Assembly: GCF_000372865.1 (NCBI RefSeq)
Contig: NZ_KB889965.1
Coordinates: 1,509,902 to 1,573,901, forward strand
DNA: 64,000 bases
DNA from: Methylosarcina fibrata AML-C10
GTDB taxonomy: Bacteria; Pseudomonadota; Gammaproteobacteria; Methylococcales; Methylomonadaceae
Direction: 5' to 3'
Position 1 is the stretch's first letter. Each line of letters opens with the position of its first letter. The translations under genes were made by a program, and so were the position numbers. Positions 15,591 through 24,846 of this stretch are shown here, one piece after another. The notes under the pieces are model-generated. The model did not search any database. It saw only the letters and a program-made list of their open reading frames with translations, and had not been told where the DNA came from.

Positions 15591-17318
15591 ATGGCTCGTT
15601 TCTGGTGTTATCAATGCGTACGGAGCCTGGCAACAGGCGTTCTGGCGGTGGGACTCCTTTTGATGGCGATGCCGATCTCCGCAAAATCGAGGCTCTCCCC
15701 CTGGGACGTCTTCGTTGATCAATTCATCGAAAGCTATTTCGTTTTGCACCCGTCTTTCGCAGTCAATGCCGGCCGCCATGAATTCGACGGCAAATTGCCC
15801 GGCTGGAGTCCGGCGGATTTGACTAGGGAAATACAGTGGCTGAAAGCCGAACGAAAAAAAGCCGCCCGATACCGGGACGCCAAACTGAAGGCATCCCAAC
15901 GCTTCGAGCGTCAATACCTGCTCGCGGTAATCGACGAGAAATTGTTCTGGCTGCAAACCGCAGACCAGCCCTACAAAAACCCTTTATTCTATTCCCCGGC
16001 CTTGGATCCCAGCGTGTACGTAAGCCGTCCCTATGCTCCGGCCGAACTGCGGCTACAGGCTTTTATCGACTATGCCAAAAACATTCCCAAAGCGGTCGCG
16101 CAAATCCGCGCCAATCTGCGGCCGCCTTTTCCTAGGACCTATATCGATCTCGGTAAGACAGTATTCGGCGGTCTCGCCAAGTTCTACGAAAAGGATGCCA
16201 AAGCGGCCTTTGCTGCGGTCACCGATCCACAATTGAAGAAAGCACTGGATTCGGCAATTCCCGTGGCGGCCAAGTCGATGCAGGAGTTAACGGCCTGGAT
16301 GGAGCACCAGCGCGCGCAGGCAACCGACGACTTCGCCCTGGGTGCAGCGCGTTTTCAGCAAATGCTCAAGGCTACGGAAGGCGTCGATTTACCGTTGGCT
16401 GTCCTGGAAAAAGCGGGACGCGAGGATCTCCAACGCAATCTCGAAGCGCTCGGTGACGCCTGTAAGCGCTATGCGCCCAATGCCTCGGTTCAAGCTTGCG
16501 TAGGAGAGGTTGAATCGCGGAAACCGCCCGAGGGAGCCGTCGCCGAAGCGCGCCGGCAGCTTGTTGCTTTGAAAGCGTTTGTGGCCGAAAAAAATCTTGT
16601 CTCGATCGCGTCTCCGGAGGAGGCTGCCGTGGCCGAATCCCCGCCTTTCAACCGTTGGAATTTAGCCTATATCGACATTCCGGGACCCTTCGAACACAAG
16701 CTGTCTTCGATCTATTATGTAGCGCCGCCGGACCCGGCCTGGAGCCCGGCCGAACAAGCGGCTTACGTGCCCGGCAAGGCGAATCTGCTTTTTATCTCCG
16801 TTCACGAGGTGTGGCCCGGCCATTTTCTGCAAGGATTGCACGCCCATCGGGCGAACTCGAAATTCGGCCAGTTATTCGGCAGTTATGCTTTCTCCGAAGG
16901 CTGGGCGCATTATGCGGAAGAGTTGATGTGGGAGGCCGGCTTGAATGCCGAAGATGCCGAAACGCATATCGGTCAATTGATCAACGCGCTGATACGGAAT
17001 GTTCGTTTTCTCTCGGCAATCGGCCTGCATACCCAGGGAATGACCGTGGCCACTTCCGAAAAGATGTTTCGGGAACTGGCGTTCCGCGATGAAGGCAATG
17101 CGCGGCAACAGGCGGCACGCGGCACTTCCGATCCCGCCTATCTCAATTACACCTTGGGTAAATTGATGATTCGTAAACTCCGGGACGACTGGACCGCAAC
17201 ACGAGGCGGACAAACGGCATGGAAGGCTTTTCACGATGCCTTTTTGTCTTACGGTGCTCCGCCGATCCCTTTAGTGCGAAAGACCATGCTAGCCGGCGGC
17301 AGCGGATCAGATCTTTGA
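15591..17318 (+). CDS. DUF885 family exported metallopeptidase-like protein
   Basis: The start at 15591 is preceded by GAGAGG and gives a signal peptide (VRSLATGVLAVGLLLMAM, cleavage near ISAKS). The mature protein is about 550 aa. The conserved DUF885 zinc-site region is present: SVHEVWPGHFLQ, GSYAFSEGWAHYAEELMW, and a C-terminal YTLGKLMIRKLRDDW. The HE-x-x-x-GH arrangement and downstream E-G-W-x-H-Y suggest a zinc peptidase fold, but the substrate of the family is unknown. A start at 15561 is possible but would spoil the signal peptide. Confidence 0.82.
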   Translation: MARFWCYQCVRSLATGVLAVGLLLMAMPISAKSRLSPWDVFVDQFIESYFVLHPSFAVNAGRHEFDGKLPGWSPADLTREIQWLKAERKKAARYRDAKLKASQRFERQYLLAVIDEKLFWLQTADQPYKNPLFYSPALDPSVYVSRPYAPAELRLQAFIDYAKNIPKAVAQIRANLRPPFPRTYIDLGKTVFGGLAKFYEKDAKAAFAAVTDPQLKKALDSAIPVAAKSMQELTAWMEHQRAQATDDFALGAARFQQMLKATEGVDLPLAVLEKAGREDLQRNLEALGDACKRYAPNASVQACVGEVESRKPPEGAVAEARRQLVALKAFVAEKNLVSIASPEEAAVAESPPFNRWNLAYIDIPGPFEHKLSSIYYVAPPDPAWSPAEQAAYVPGKANLLFISVHEVWPGHFLQGLHAHRANSKFGQLFGSYAFSEGWAHYAEELMWEAGLNAEDAETHIGQLINALIRNVRFLSAIGLHTQGMTVATSEKMFRELAFRDEGNARQQAARGTSDPAYLNYTLGKLMIRKLRDDWTATRGGQTAWKAFHDAFLSYGAPPIPLVRKTMLAGGSGSDL

Positions 17319-17368
17319 TCCATTTGCAGCGAATTCATCAAGCCGGGACTTTTACGGATGATTACCTG

Positions 17369-18826
17369 CTATTTCCGCCAGAACTCCGGCAAAAACAGAA
17401 TAATAATCGAGAAAATCTGCACGCGGCCCAGCAGCATCGCAAAGATGCAGACGCCGGTCTGGTAATCGGTCAGGCTGGCGTAATTCGTCGCCGGGCCGAC
17501 TTCATTCAGACCGGGACCGGCGTTATTGAAACAGGCGATGATCGCGCTCAAGGCGGTGACGAATTCCATCCCGCTCAGCAAGAGCATGAATATCAGGATG
17601 ACGATGCAGATAAAATACATGAAGATGAAGCCGGTGACCGACGTCACGATCTCGTTGCCGATGACTTTGTCGCCTATTTTCAGCGATTTCACCGCATTCG
17701 GATGAATGAACTTGAACAGTTCCAGCCGCGACTGCTTCAAGAGAATGATCGTACGGATCATCCGGATGCCGCCTCCGGTCGAACCCGAAGACGCCGAAAG
17801 GCAGCTCAAAAACAGCATCCACATCGGCACGAAAATCGGCCATTGGCTGAAATCCTGCGTGGCGAAGCCGCAATCGGTCGCGATCGTCACCAGATTAAAG
17901 GTGGCGTGACGCAGCGCGGTAAAAAAATCCGGGTACGTGCCTTTCTGCCACAGCACCGAAGCCGCCAGCACGCAACTGCCCAGCACCAGAGCCAGGAAAC
18001 TGCGTGCTTCCATGTCGACCCTATAGGGCTTGAAGGTGGATTTTCGCAGTGCGACGAAATGCGTGGCGAAGTTGATCGCAGCCACCAGTTGAAAGAAGGT
18101 CAACACCATTTCGATCGGCAGCGAATTGAAATAGCCGACGTTCGCGTCATGGGTCGAAAAGCCGCCCAGGCTCATCGCGGCGAACGCGTGACAAATCGCA
18201 TCGAACCAGCTCATGCCGGCCAATTTGAGTCCGAGAATGCAGGCGATCGAGATGCCGGCATAGACCATCCACAACGCTTTCGCCGTTTGTGCGATTCGCG
18301 GGGGCAAATCGGATTCCTTGACCGAGCCCGGCGTTTCGGCGATATACAACTGCATGCCGCCGATGCCCAAAATCGGCAGAATCGCCACCGCGAAAATGAT
18401 GATGCCCATGCCGGCGATCCAGTTCAGTTCGTGCCGCCACAGATTGATCGACATCGGCAACTGATCGAGACCGGACATCACGGTTGCTCCGGTCGTGGTC
18501 AGCCCCGAAACGACTTCGAAATAAGCATCGAGAAAACCCATTTCGGGGAACTGTATCAACAGCGGCAACGTGCAAAAGACCGGCGTCAGGGACCAGGTAA
18601 TCGCGACCAGCAGGAATCCGGTCTGTCTCGACACTTTTTTGGGAACTTGCCAGGTCGAAAAAAACAGCAACGCCCCGAATAACAGAGTGATTAAAGTGCC
18701 ATCCCAAAAAGCCTGGGTCGCCCCGTCCTGGGCAATGGCCGAGGTCAACAGGCAGGTTGACATCAAGCCGCTGAACCCCATGACGACCAGACCAAAAATA
18801 TGGACGATAGTTAAAAAGGCATTCAT
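17369..18826 (-). CDS. trkH: Trk/Ktr-type potassium uptake membrane subunit
   Basis: Membrane pore of a K+ uptake system, 485 aa with about ten hydrophobic segments and the four P-loop repeats of the family. Selectivity-filter-like glycines are visible in VSGLTTTGATVMSGL, FAAMSLGGFSTHD, ATDCGFATQDFS and FNNAGPGLNEVGP. SSGSTGGGIRMIRTIILLKQ is the conserved loop before the last repeats. It follows trkA by 102 bp on the same strand and is presumably co-transcribed. Confidence 0.93.
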   Translation of the reverse strand: MNAFLTIVHIFGLVVMGFSGLMSTCLLTSAIAQDGATQAFWDGTLITLLFGALLFFSTWQVPKKVSRQTGFLLVAITWSLTPVFCTLPLLIQFPEMGFLDAYFEVVSGLTTTGATVMSGLDQLPMSINLWRHELNWIAGMGIIIFAVAILPILGIGGMQLYIAETPGSVKESDLPPRIAQTAKALWMVYAGISIACILGLKLAGMSWFDAICHAFAAMSLGGFSTHDANVGYFNSLPIEMVLTFFQLVAAINFATHFVALRKSTFKPYRVDMEARSFLALVLGSCVLAASVLWQKGTYPDFFTALRHATFNLVTIATDCGFATQDFSQWPIFVPMWMLFLSCLSASSGSTGGGIRMIRTIILLKQSRLELFKFIHPNAVKSLKIGDKVIGNEIVTSVTGFIFMYFICIVILIFMLLLSGMEFVTALSAIIACFNNAGPGLNEVGPATNYASLTDYQTGVCIFAMLLGRVQIFSIIILFLPEFWRK

Positions 18827-18928
18827 GAATGTAGATGCAAGGAAAATGAGAATGGTAGACCGGAAAGACGCAACATCGGCATTGGCACAGGAGGCGGCCG
18901 GCGAAAATCGAGAGCCTCGAAAGCTCCG

Positions 18929-20329
18929 CTAAACGCTGTCGACGCCGGCTTTGTGTTTTTTATCGAAAGGCTGAAAGATCCGTTCGATGTTGCTGACCAA
19001 TTTTTTGTCCATCGCGAACATCACCACGTGATCGCCCTCCTCGAAGATCAGATCGTGGTGTATCGGAACCACTTCCTGGTTGCGGATCAATGCCCCCATG
19101 ACGATGCCCGACGGAAAATGGATGCTGTCTACCCGTCGTCCGACCACCGAATCGAAATTCTGATCGCTGCTGTAATGGGCGATCGCCTCGATCGCCTCGG
19201 CCGTGCCGCCGCATAACGAACAAACCTGGGCCACGTCGCCGCTGCGCACGTGCTTGAGGATGCTGCCCAGGGTTTCCTGATTGGGCATCACGGCGACGTC
19301 GATGTCGCTGTCTTTCAATAATTTATTGTAAGATTTATGGTTGAGCAGACAGATGGCCTTGCGCGCGCCCAGGCTTTTCGCCAGCGATGCCGAAATGATG
19401 TTGACTCCGTCGTTGTCGGTCACGGCGCAAAACAGATCGGCGCTGCCGATCGATTCGTCGAGCAGCAAGGTCTCATCGGCGCAGTCGCCGACCAATACGA
19501 CCGTCTTCGCCAGGTCATTGGCGATTTTGTTCGCCCGTTTCGGATCTTTCTCGATGATCTTGACCTGGTGGTCCTGTTCCAGAGCCAGGGCCAGACGCTT
19601 GCCGACGTGACCGCCGCCGGCGATGATCACCCGTTTTATCGGCGCTTCGAGTTTATGCAGCGCTTTCAAGACCCGCCGGACTTCTTCGCGCGGCGCCACT
19701 AGAAACACTTCGTCGCCCGCCTCGATCACGGCGGAGCCGTTGACGATCAACGGTTTGCCGCTGCGGAAAATGGCCACGACGCGAATTTTGGCGTCGGCCA
19801 GGCGTTCTTTGATCGACCGGATCTTTTTGCCGGTCAGAAAGCCGTAGGACGTCACTTTCACCGAAAACAAGCGGACCAGGCCGCCGGCGAAATCGGAAAT
19901 GTGCTGAACTCCCGGAAATTCGACCAGCTTGTGAATGGCTTCCATGACGATCTGCTCCGGGCTGATAACGAAATCGACCGGAATGCCCTTGGGTCCGAAC
20001 AGATCGGGATTTTTCAGATAATCGATGGCCCGCACCCTGGCTATCGTCTTGGGACGGCTGTACAAGGCATTGATGATCATGCAGGCCAGCATGTTGGTTT
20101 CATCGCTGTCGGTTACCGCGATGACGATGTCGGTATCATGGACTCCGGCCTGCTCGAGCACGCTCGGATGCGCCGCATTCCCGGCCAGCGTGCCGATGTC
20201 GAAGCGCTGTTTCAACCCATCCAGGAGTTCCGGCTTGAAATCGATGACCATGATGTCGTTCTCTTCGCTCGCCAAGGCCTCGGCAACCGCCGAACCGGTA
20301 ACGCCCGCACCCAGAATAAGTATTTTCAT
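18929..20329 (-). CDS. trkA: Trk system potassium transporter TrkA (NAD-binding regulator)
   Basis: Cytoplasmic gating ring subunit that binds NAD(H) and controls TrkH. It has two RCK modules: the first starts MKILILGAGVTGSAVAEAL and the second IIAGGGHVGKRLALALEQ, each with its C-terminal TrkA_C domain. The ATG at 20329 starts directly at the Rossmann strand. An upstream in-frame extension of 31 codons is hydrophobic and not conserved in the family. 466 aa is the normal length. Confidence 0.94.
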   Translation of the reverse strand: MKILILGAGVTGSAVAEALASEENDIMVIDFKPELLDGLKQRFDIGTLAGNAAHPSVLEQAGVHDTDIVIAVTDSDETNMLACMIINALYSRPKTIARVRAIDYLKNPDLFGPKGIPVDFVISPEQIVMEAIHKLVEFPGVQHISDFAGGLVRLFSVKVTSYGFLTGKKIRSIKERLADAKIRVVAIFRSGKPLIVNGSAVIEAGDEVFLVAPREEVRRVLKALHKLEAPIKRVIIAGGGHVGKRLALALEQDHQVKIIEKDPKRANKIANDLAKTVVLVGDCADETLLLDESIGSADLFCAVTDNDGVNIISASLAKSLGARKAICLLNHKSYNKLLKDSDIDVAVMPNQETLGSILKHVRSGDVAQVCSLCGGTAEAIEAIAHYSSDQNFDSVVGRRVDSIHFPSGIVMGALIRNQEVVPIHHDLIFEEGDHVVMFAMDKKLVSNIERIFQPFDKKHKAGVDSV

Positions 20330-20670
20330 TAAAACAAAGGCCGCATTAAAGAAAAAAAGAAAACCGTGCCACTTTATCGCCGGCAAATCGTAATATTCTA
20401 ACCTAAAAGAAAAAATCCACAAATCAGGAAAAAGGCGGCCTTATCACCTATCACTTCGTTCAATGAGTTAGCGCCCTATGCCGGATGCTCTTCGCTTATC
20501 CGGCCTACGAAGTAATCCGTGCCGGAACGGCAAAGCCTTATGACTTGGCGCGTCTTCATTTTTTTATTACAAAAATCAAACGTCGAAAACAAGTGGAAAT
20601 GGCGAATAGTCCGTGGCGCCGACTATAATTGCAGTTTTCCATAATGTTTCTTCCCGCTCCGGAGAATTCC
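20330..20670. other. Intergenic region with a REP-like repeat
   Basis: There is no credible gene. At 20480-20512 there is a REP-like unit (CCGGATGCTCTTCGCTTATCCGG) with self-complementary ends. The rest is a divergent promoter region between trkA and the DUF4177-like gene. Confidence 0.4.
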
Positions 20671-20883
20671 ATGAAGCAGTATAAAGTTGTGATTTATCAG
20701 GAAGGCCTGCTCGGCTCGCTTTTGCTGGGCTCATCCAAGGTCGATCCGATCAAGTTTTCGGAATTTTTGAACGCGAACGCCAAACAAGGCTGGCGCGTGG
20801 TCACCATGGAGAAAGACATCCGGAGAATGCTGCTGCTGTGGAGCCGCGAGGCCTATCTGGTCATTATGGAGCGGGACCAATGA
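20671..20883 (+). CDS. DUF4177-like small protein
   Basis: A 70-aa protein with the pattern MKQYKVVIYQEGLLGSLLLG, then FSEFLNANAKQGWRVVTMEK and a final strand (YLVIMERD), typical of DUF4177. The ATG at 20671 is preceded by CGGAGAA. Its stop overlaps the start of the next gene (ATGA). The function of the family is unknown. It is probably a soluble partner of the membrane protein encoded next. Confidence 0.68.
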   Translation: MKQYKVVIYQEGLLGSLLLGSSKVDPIKFSEFLNANAKQGWRVVTMEKDIRRMLLLWSREAYLVIMERDQ

Positions 20884-21095
20884 GAATCGGCGCCTTCATT
20901 TGCCTGGCCATCTTTGTGGCCTGGGTATTCATGGCCTTGCTCCAGTTGTGGTTCGGTTTAATGAGCGGGGCAATGTTCTGGAAACTGACGATCACGGCGG
21001 GCGCGCTTTTCATCGTCGTGCTCGGAATCGCACTGGTGGCGCGCGAATATCTGACCGAAAAAAAATTGAAGGACGGCGGCTACATCGACAGTTAG
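20880..21095 (+). CDS. Small two-helix membrane protein
   Basis: A 71-aa protein with two hydrophobic segments (GAFICLAIFVAWVFMALLQL and ITAGALFIVVLGIALVA) and a short charged C-terminus (REYLTEKKLKDGGYIDS). It is translationally coupled to the DUF4177-like gene by an ATGA overlap. No family is recognised. Confidence 0.65.
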   Translation: MRIGAFICLAIFVAWVFMALLQLWFGLMSGAMFWKLTITAGALFIVVLGIALVAREYLTEKKLKDGGYIDS

Positions 21096-21161
21096 CGGCT
21101 TTTGCCGGAAGACGCCTCTTCGCACGACAAGGGACGGCCGGGCGCCGTCGATGGTCCAGGA

Positions 21162-21371
21162 TCAGTAATGCGGAGGAATTTCCGGAGCGGACGGCTCCGC
21201 GCTCCCGATTTCGGCGGATAGGCTTTTGATCCGCTCGTTCAGCAGATGGCAGGTGGCTTCCAGGCGGTCGATCTGCTGCTGTTGCCGGCTGACGGTCTCG
21301 TTCAACGCCTGCAGCAGATCGTCCTGATAAGCAGCCTTGATTTCCAGCTCGATGATGCGTTCGTCGCTCAT
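21162..21371 (-). CDS. slyX: SlyX family protein
   Basis: A 69-aa coiled-coil protein: ERIIELEIKAAYQDDLLQAL, then TVSRQQQQIDRLEATCHLL, ending in a proline-rich tail with the usual final HY (APEIPPHY). This matches SlyX closely. The start has GAGGATT upstream. It is located just downstream of hemN on the same strand. The biological role of SlyX is unknown. Confidence 0.85.
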   Translation of the reverse strand: MSDERIIELEIKAAYQDDLLQALNETVSRQQQQIDRLEATCHLLNERIKSLSAEIGSAEPSAPEIPPHY

Positions 21372-21391
21372 GGTAATCGAATCCTCAACGT

Positions 21392-22771
21392 TTAAATAAC
21401 CTTGGAAAACTGCTGTTGTTTTTGCGCCAGATAACGGTCGAAAACCATGCAGATGTTACGGATTAAAAGACGCCCCGCCGGCGACACCGAAATGCCGTCG
21501 GCCGACAAAAGCAACAGACCGTCGGCCTGCATCGGCTTTAAAGCTTCGAGTTCTTTGGCGAAGTAATCGGCAAAGCCCAGCGAAAACCGTTGTTCGATCA
21601 TGGCAAAATCCAGAGCAAAATGGCAGATCAACTGCGTGATCACCGCGCGGCGAATCTTGTCGTCGGCATCCAGATCGACGCCCTTGAACACCGGCAGTTT
21701 GTGGTGAGCGATCAGCCTGGCGTAGGAATCCAGGTCCTTGACGTTCTGGATGTAGGCATCCCCGACCCGGCCGATCGACGTGATGCCGAGACCGATCAGG
21801 TCGCAGTCCGAATGGGTCGAATAGCCCTGAAAATTCCGGTACAGCTTGCCTTCGCGCTGAGCGACAGCGAGCTCGTCTTCAGGCTTGGCGAAATGATCCA
21901 TACCGATATAGACGTAGCCGGCCTCGGTCAGCCTGAGTCCGACCATTTGCAGAATCGCCAGCTTGACCTCCGGCGAAGGCAGATCGGCGTCATTGATCTG
22001 CCGCTGGGTTTTGAAGCGCGCCGGCATGTGCGCATAATTGAAGACCGAAAGCCGGTCGGGCTCAGCCTCGATAATTTTATCGAGCGTTTGTGCAAAACTT
22101 GTCACCGTCTGCAGCGGCAAACCGTAGATCAGATCGATGTTGGTCGAGCGGAAGCCCTCGCTGCGGGCGGATTCCAGCACGGCGAACGTCTGCGCCTCGC
22201 TCTGCAGACGATTGACGGCCTTCTGCACGCGGGGATCGAAGTCCTGCACGCCCAGGCTGATGCGGTTGAAACCGAGGCGGCGCAGCAAATGGATCGTATG
22301 CGCATGAGTTTCCCTGGGATCGACTTCGATCGAATATTCGCCGGCATCGTCGTCCCTCAAACGAAAGTGCTCCCGAGTCGTCTGCATCAGCCTGGTCATC
22401 TGCGCGTCGTTTAAAAAGGTCGGCGTGCCTCCGCCCCAATGCAGTTGATTCACCACCCGGCTCGAATCGAACAGCGCGCCCTGCATCGCGATTTCCCTGC
22501 ACAGATTGTCCAGATAGGGTTCGGCGTGGCCGCGGTTTTTGGTAACGATTTTGTTACAGGCGCAATAAAAGCAGACGGTGTCGCAAAAAGGAAGATGCAC
22601 GTACAGCGACAAGGGGCCGCCGGCGGCGTTGGATTTGGCGATATGCCAGCGGTAATCGGTATCGCCGAAGCCTTCGTGCAGCTCGAGCGCGGTCGGGTAA
22701 GAGGTATAACGCGGGCCGGCTTTGTCGTAGCGATTGATCAGCTCGGCATCGAAGATGATTGATTGATCCAT
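21392..22771 (-). CDS. hemN: Oxygen-independent coproporphyrinogen III oxidase
   Basis: Radical-SAM enzyme of haem synthesis that decarboxylates coproporphyrinogen III without oxygen. The iron-sulfur motif C-x3-C-x2-C-x-C is visible in LPFCDTVCFYCACN near residue 60. Also present are LHWGGGTPTFLN, EVDPRETHAHT, SLGVQDFDPRVQKAVNR and DLIYGLPLQT. The N-terminal segment (FDAELINRYDKAGPRYTSYP) and 459 aa mark genuine HemN rather than the HemW-like proteins. Confidence 0.95.
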   Translation of the reverse strand: MDQSIIFDAELINRYDKAGPRYTSYPTALELHEGFGDTDYRWHIAKSNAAGGPLSLYVHLPFCDTVCFYCACNKIVTKNRGHAEPYLDNLCREIAMQGALFDSSRVVNQLHWGGGTPTFLNDAQMTRLMQTTREHFRLRDDDAGEYSIEVDPRETHAHTIHLLRRLGFNRISLGVQDFDPRVQKAVNRLQSEAQTFAVLESARSEGFRSTNIDLIYGLPLQTVTSFAQTLDKIIEAEPDRLSVFNYAHMPARFKTQRQINDADLPSPEVKLAILQMVGLRLTEAGYVYIGMDHFAKPEDELAVAQREGKLYRNFQGYSTHSDCDLIGLGITSIGRVGDAYIQNVKDLDSYARLIAHHKLPVFKGVDLDADDKIRRAVITQLICHFALDFAMIEQRFSLGFADYFAKELEALKPMQADGLLLLSADGISVSPAGRLLIRNICMVFDRYLAQKQQQFSKVI

Positions 22772-22936
22772 GAGGTTGCGGGAAAAAATGGAACGGTAAG
22801 GAAGGATCGGCCGACCAACCGACCGAAAAATAACCCTTGAAAATTGACGTTATTGTATCGTCAGTACCCGCTCGTCGTCCATTTCGAATACTCTAACACA
22901 TGAATTTAGCCGCACGATACCTCCGACTCAACCGCG

Positions 22937-23341
22937 TCAAAAAGCTCCGATAAACACCCGGCCGATCGTTCCGTCCCCAATGACCACGGTTTTACGGCCC
23001 GGTCCAGCAACCTCGGAACATTCCTGATTAACGCAGAGGTCCGGCGCGGGCTTTTCACCGGTCGGCTTCGGCAATTCCCGGCTGACTTCGAAAGGCGATT
23101 CCACCCTATAAACCCGTTTCTGCGGCGCCGGATATTGCATCCCTTTTCCGGTTGACTCCGCTGTTTTCAAGAAAGGACCGCCGCAGTGGCAATCGTATAG
23201 AATCGAACGCTGAATCAGGCGCAGGCGCATGTCCAGCAGATTCAACTGACTGAGTTTGTTATTCAATTGTCCCAGAATAAAAAGCGGAACTCCAATCGCA
23301 ACACCCAGGACAACGGCCATCACAACATGTCTGGCATTCAT
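22937..23341 (-). CDS. Small exported or membrane-anchored protein, unknown
   Basis: A 134-aa protein with an N-terminal hydrophobic helix (VVMAVVLGVAIGVPLFILG), a short helix, and a cysteine-bearing hydrophilic domain (YDCHCGGPFLK, DLCVNQECSE). AAGGAT precedes the ATG. No family is recognised. The paired cysteines suggest disulfides or metal binding outside the cytoplasm. It stands alone between hemN and the Hsp20-like gene. Confidence 0.6.
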   Translation of the reverse strand: MNARHVVMAVVLGVAIGVPLFILGQLNNKLSQLNLLDMRLRLIQRSILYDCHCGGPFLKTAESTGKGMQYPAPQKRVYRVESPFEVSRELPKPTGEKPAPDLCVNQECSEVAGPGRKTVVIGDGTIGRVFIGAF

Positions 23342-23456
23342 ATTTTTATCCTTGAAGGACGATGCATTATCCGGATAAGCTTGAATATAGGGACTTCCGA
23401 ATTCCTCACTGAATCACGGCCGAGATCGGCGCAACATCCGCTTCAATCATCCGTTT

Positions 23457-23978
23457 TCATTTGCCGATTTCGAGCGGCCGGCTCAGGCATTTTTTATTTT
23501 TGGGCAAGACGACGGTCAGCACTTCCGCTTTGAGAGAAGCAGTTACACGATCGTTGCCCGCATGATCCGGTAAAAACAGGATCTGACCGGGCAATGCAAC
23601 GGTACGCTTGAATTCATCCCCCGTCCGGTCCGGATTCAACGTCTCTTGCGCAAGACTTTTCCTGCGACGGATGCCCCGGATCGTGATCGCCCGAGTGCTG
23701 ATCGACACATACAGATCGGCGATATCGACGCCGGGCAGCGCTGCCCTGACTTCGATGTCCTGATCGTGGTCGGTAACATGGATGATGGGAAATTCGCTAT
23801 CCGAATCTTCGGTGACGGCCCAGTCTATGAAAGAAGGCCAAATGCGGGATAAAATATCGTCAAAGGAACTGTCCGGTTCTTCATCCGGAGGCTCGTTATC
23901 GTCCGTCATGGGAAGAGCCTCGGCACCGCTTCTCTTCGTTTGTTTTTCATCGGAATTCATGATTTTCAGCCCGCGCAT
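23457..23978 (-). CDS. Hsp20/alpha-crystallin-like protein
   Basis: Small heat-shock-type chaperone of 173 aa. The acidic N-terminus ends in FDDILSRIWPSFIDWAV. The alpha-crystallin domain follows (DIEVRAALPGVDIADLYVSI, AITIRGIRR, FKRTVALPGQ, ASLKAEVLTVVLPK). I chose the ATG at 23978 (MRGLKIMNSD) because GGAG lies upstream. A longer frame to 24014 is possible. The final motif V-L-P-K replaces the usual I-x-I dimer tail region. Confidence 0.8.
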   Translation of the reverse strand: MRGLKIMNSDEKQTKRSGAEALPMTDDNEPPDEEPDSSFDDILSRIWPSFIDWAVTEDSDSEFPIIHVTDHDQDIEVRAALPGVDIADLYVSISTRAITIRGIRRRKSLAQETLNPDRTGDEFKRTVALPGQILFLPDHAGNDRVTASLKAEVLTVVLPKNKKCLSRPLEIGK

Positions 23979-24281
23979 CGTCGACTCCATCCGATATTTA
24001 CGAAAAAAAACCAATGCCGTCAGGTACGGCGAATATATTTTTCCCCCATCAAAAAGCCAGGATTGAGATGAATCACAAGTAATTTATCATTATTATTATC
24101 CTTCTCCATTCTCATCCCTACCGCCCTCCAACCGAAGGTATAGTTCTTAACCTGACGACACTGGGTTATTTGAAAAAACCCGAATGCCGAAGATAAAACG
24201 AGCAGCCGCACCCATGCGCTTCACTTTGTTCGGCACATCCTATCCTAGAGTTCCGGATAGAAAATTATTTTTGACCGTATC

Positions 24282-24557
24282 CTAAAGACGGGCACTGTCG
24301 GAAGGTCGTCCTCGAGTAAAATCGATTTCCTGCGCCGCCTCGAACCAGTCGGCCAGTTCATAGCCGGGTTCGAATCCTCTTTTTTCCGCCTTGAAATAAG
24401 CCAGCTCGGCAATTCGGGCCTCGCGGTCGTCGGCGGCATTCAAGGTTTCTTGCTGAGCCTCGGGCTCGTTTTCAATAGGAAAGGATTCGGAAACTTTGCT
24501 TTCTTCCGGAGCCGGACCGGTTTCCGTTCTCAATTTTTTAACGGTTGCAGCAGCCAT
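24282..24557 (-). CDS. DUF2934 domain protein
   Basis: A 91-aa protein with an acidic, low-complexity N-terminus and the DUF2934 motif REARIAELAYFKAEKRGFEP, then YELADWFEAAQEI. GAGGT precedes the ATG. Such proteins are often found in stress-related gene sets; the function is unknown. Confidence 0.75.
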   Translation of the reverse strand: MAAATVKKLRTETGPAPEESKVSESFPIENEPEAQQETLNAADDREARIAELAYFKAEKRGFEPGYELADWFEAAQEIDFTRGRPSDSARL

Positions 24558-24846
24558 TTTCCATACCTCATTTGCATAAAGTCATAGGGGATTGCCGCGA
24601 ATTCACTTTCATTTCCAATAAAAAGAATCGCAACGCTTCGTCTCTTTCGGCCAATAGCATCGCTCACAAAAATAAACCATTACGATGGTCCGCCATCATT
24701 GCGGCGACACGGCCAAGGACGCTTCAAATTCCTCATTCTGGAGGCTTAATTGTATAAGGAATTAAAAAATAAGATATGATTTGAAATAAAGTAGGAGAAG
24801 GTAGGAAATGGATATGAAATTTATCCATTATGAGAAGACATATCGA

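Noticed and set aside
17219-18682. Plus-strand open frame of 487 codons
   Set aside because: It is antisense to trkH and rich in Gln, Arg and His, typical of a shadow frame.
24020-24211. 63-codon minus-strand frame upstream of hsp20
   Set aside because: No ribosome-binding site, unusual start and no recognisable sequence.
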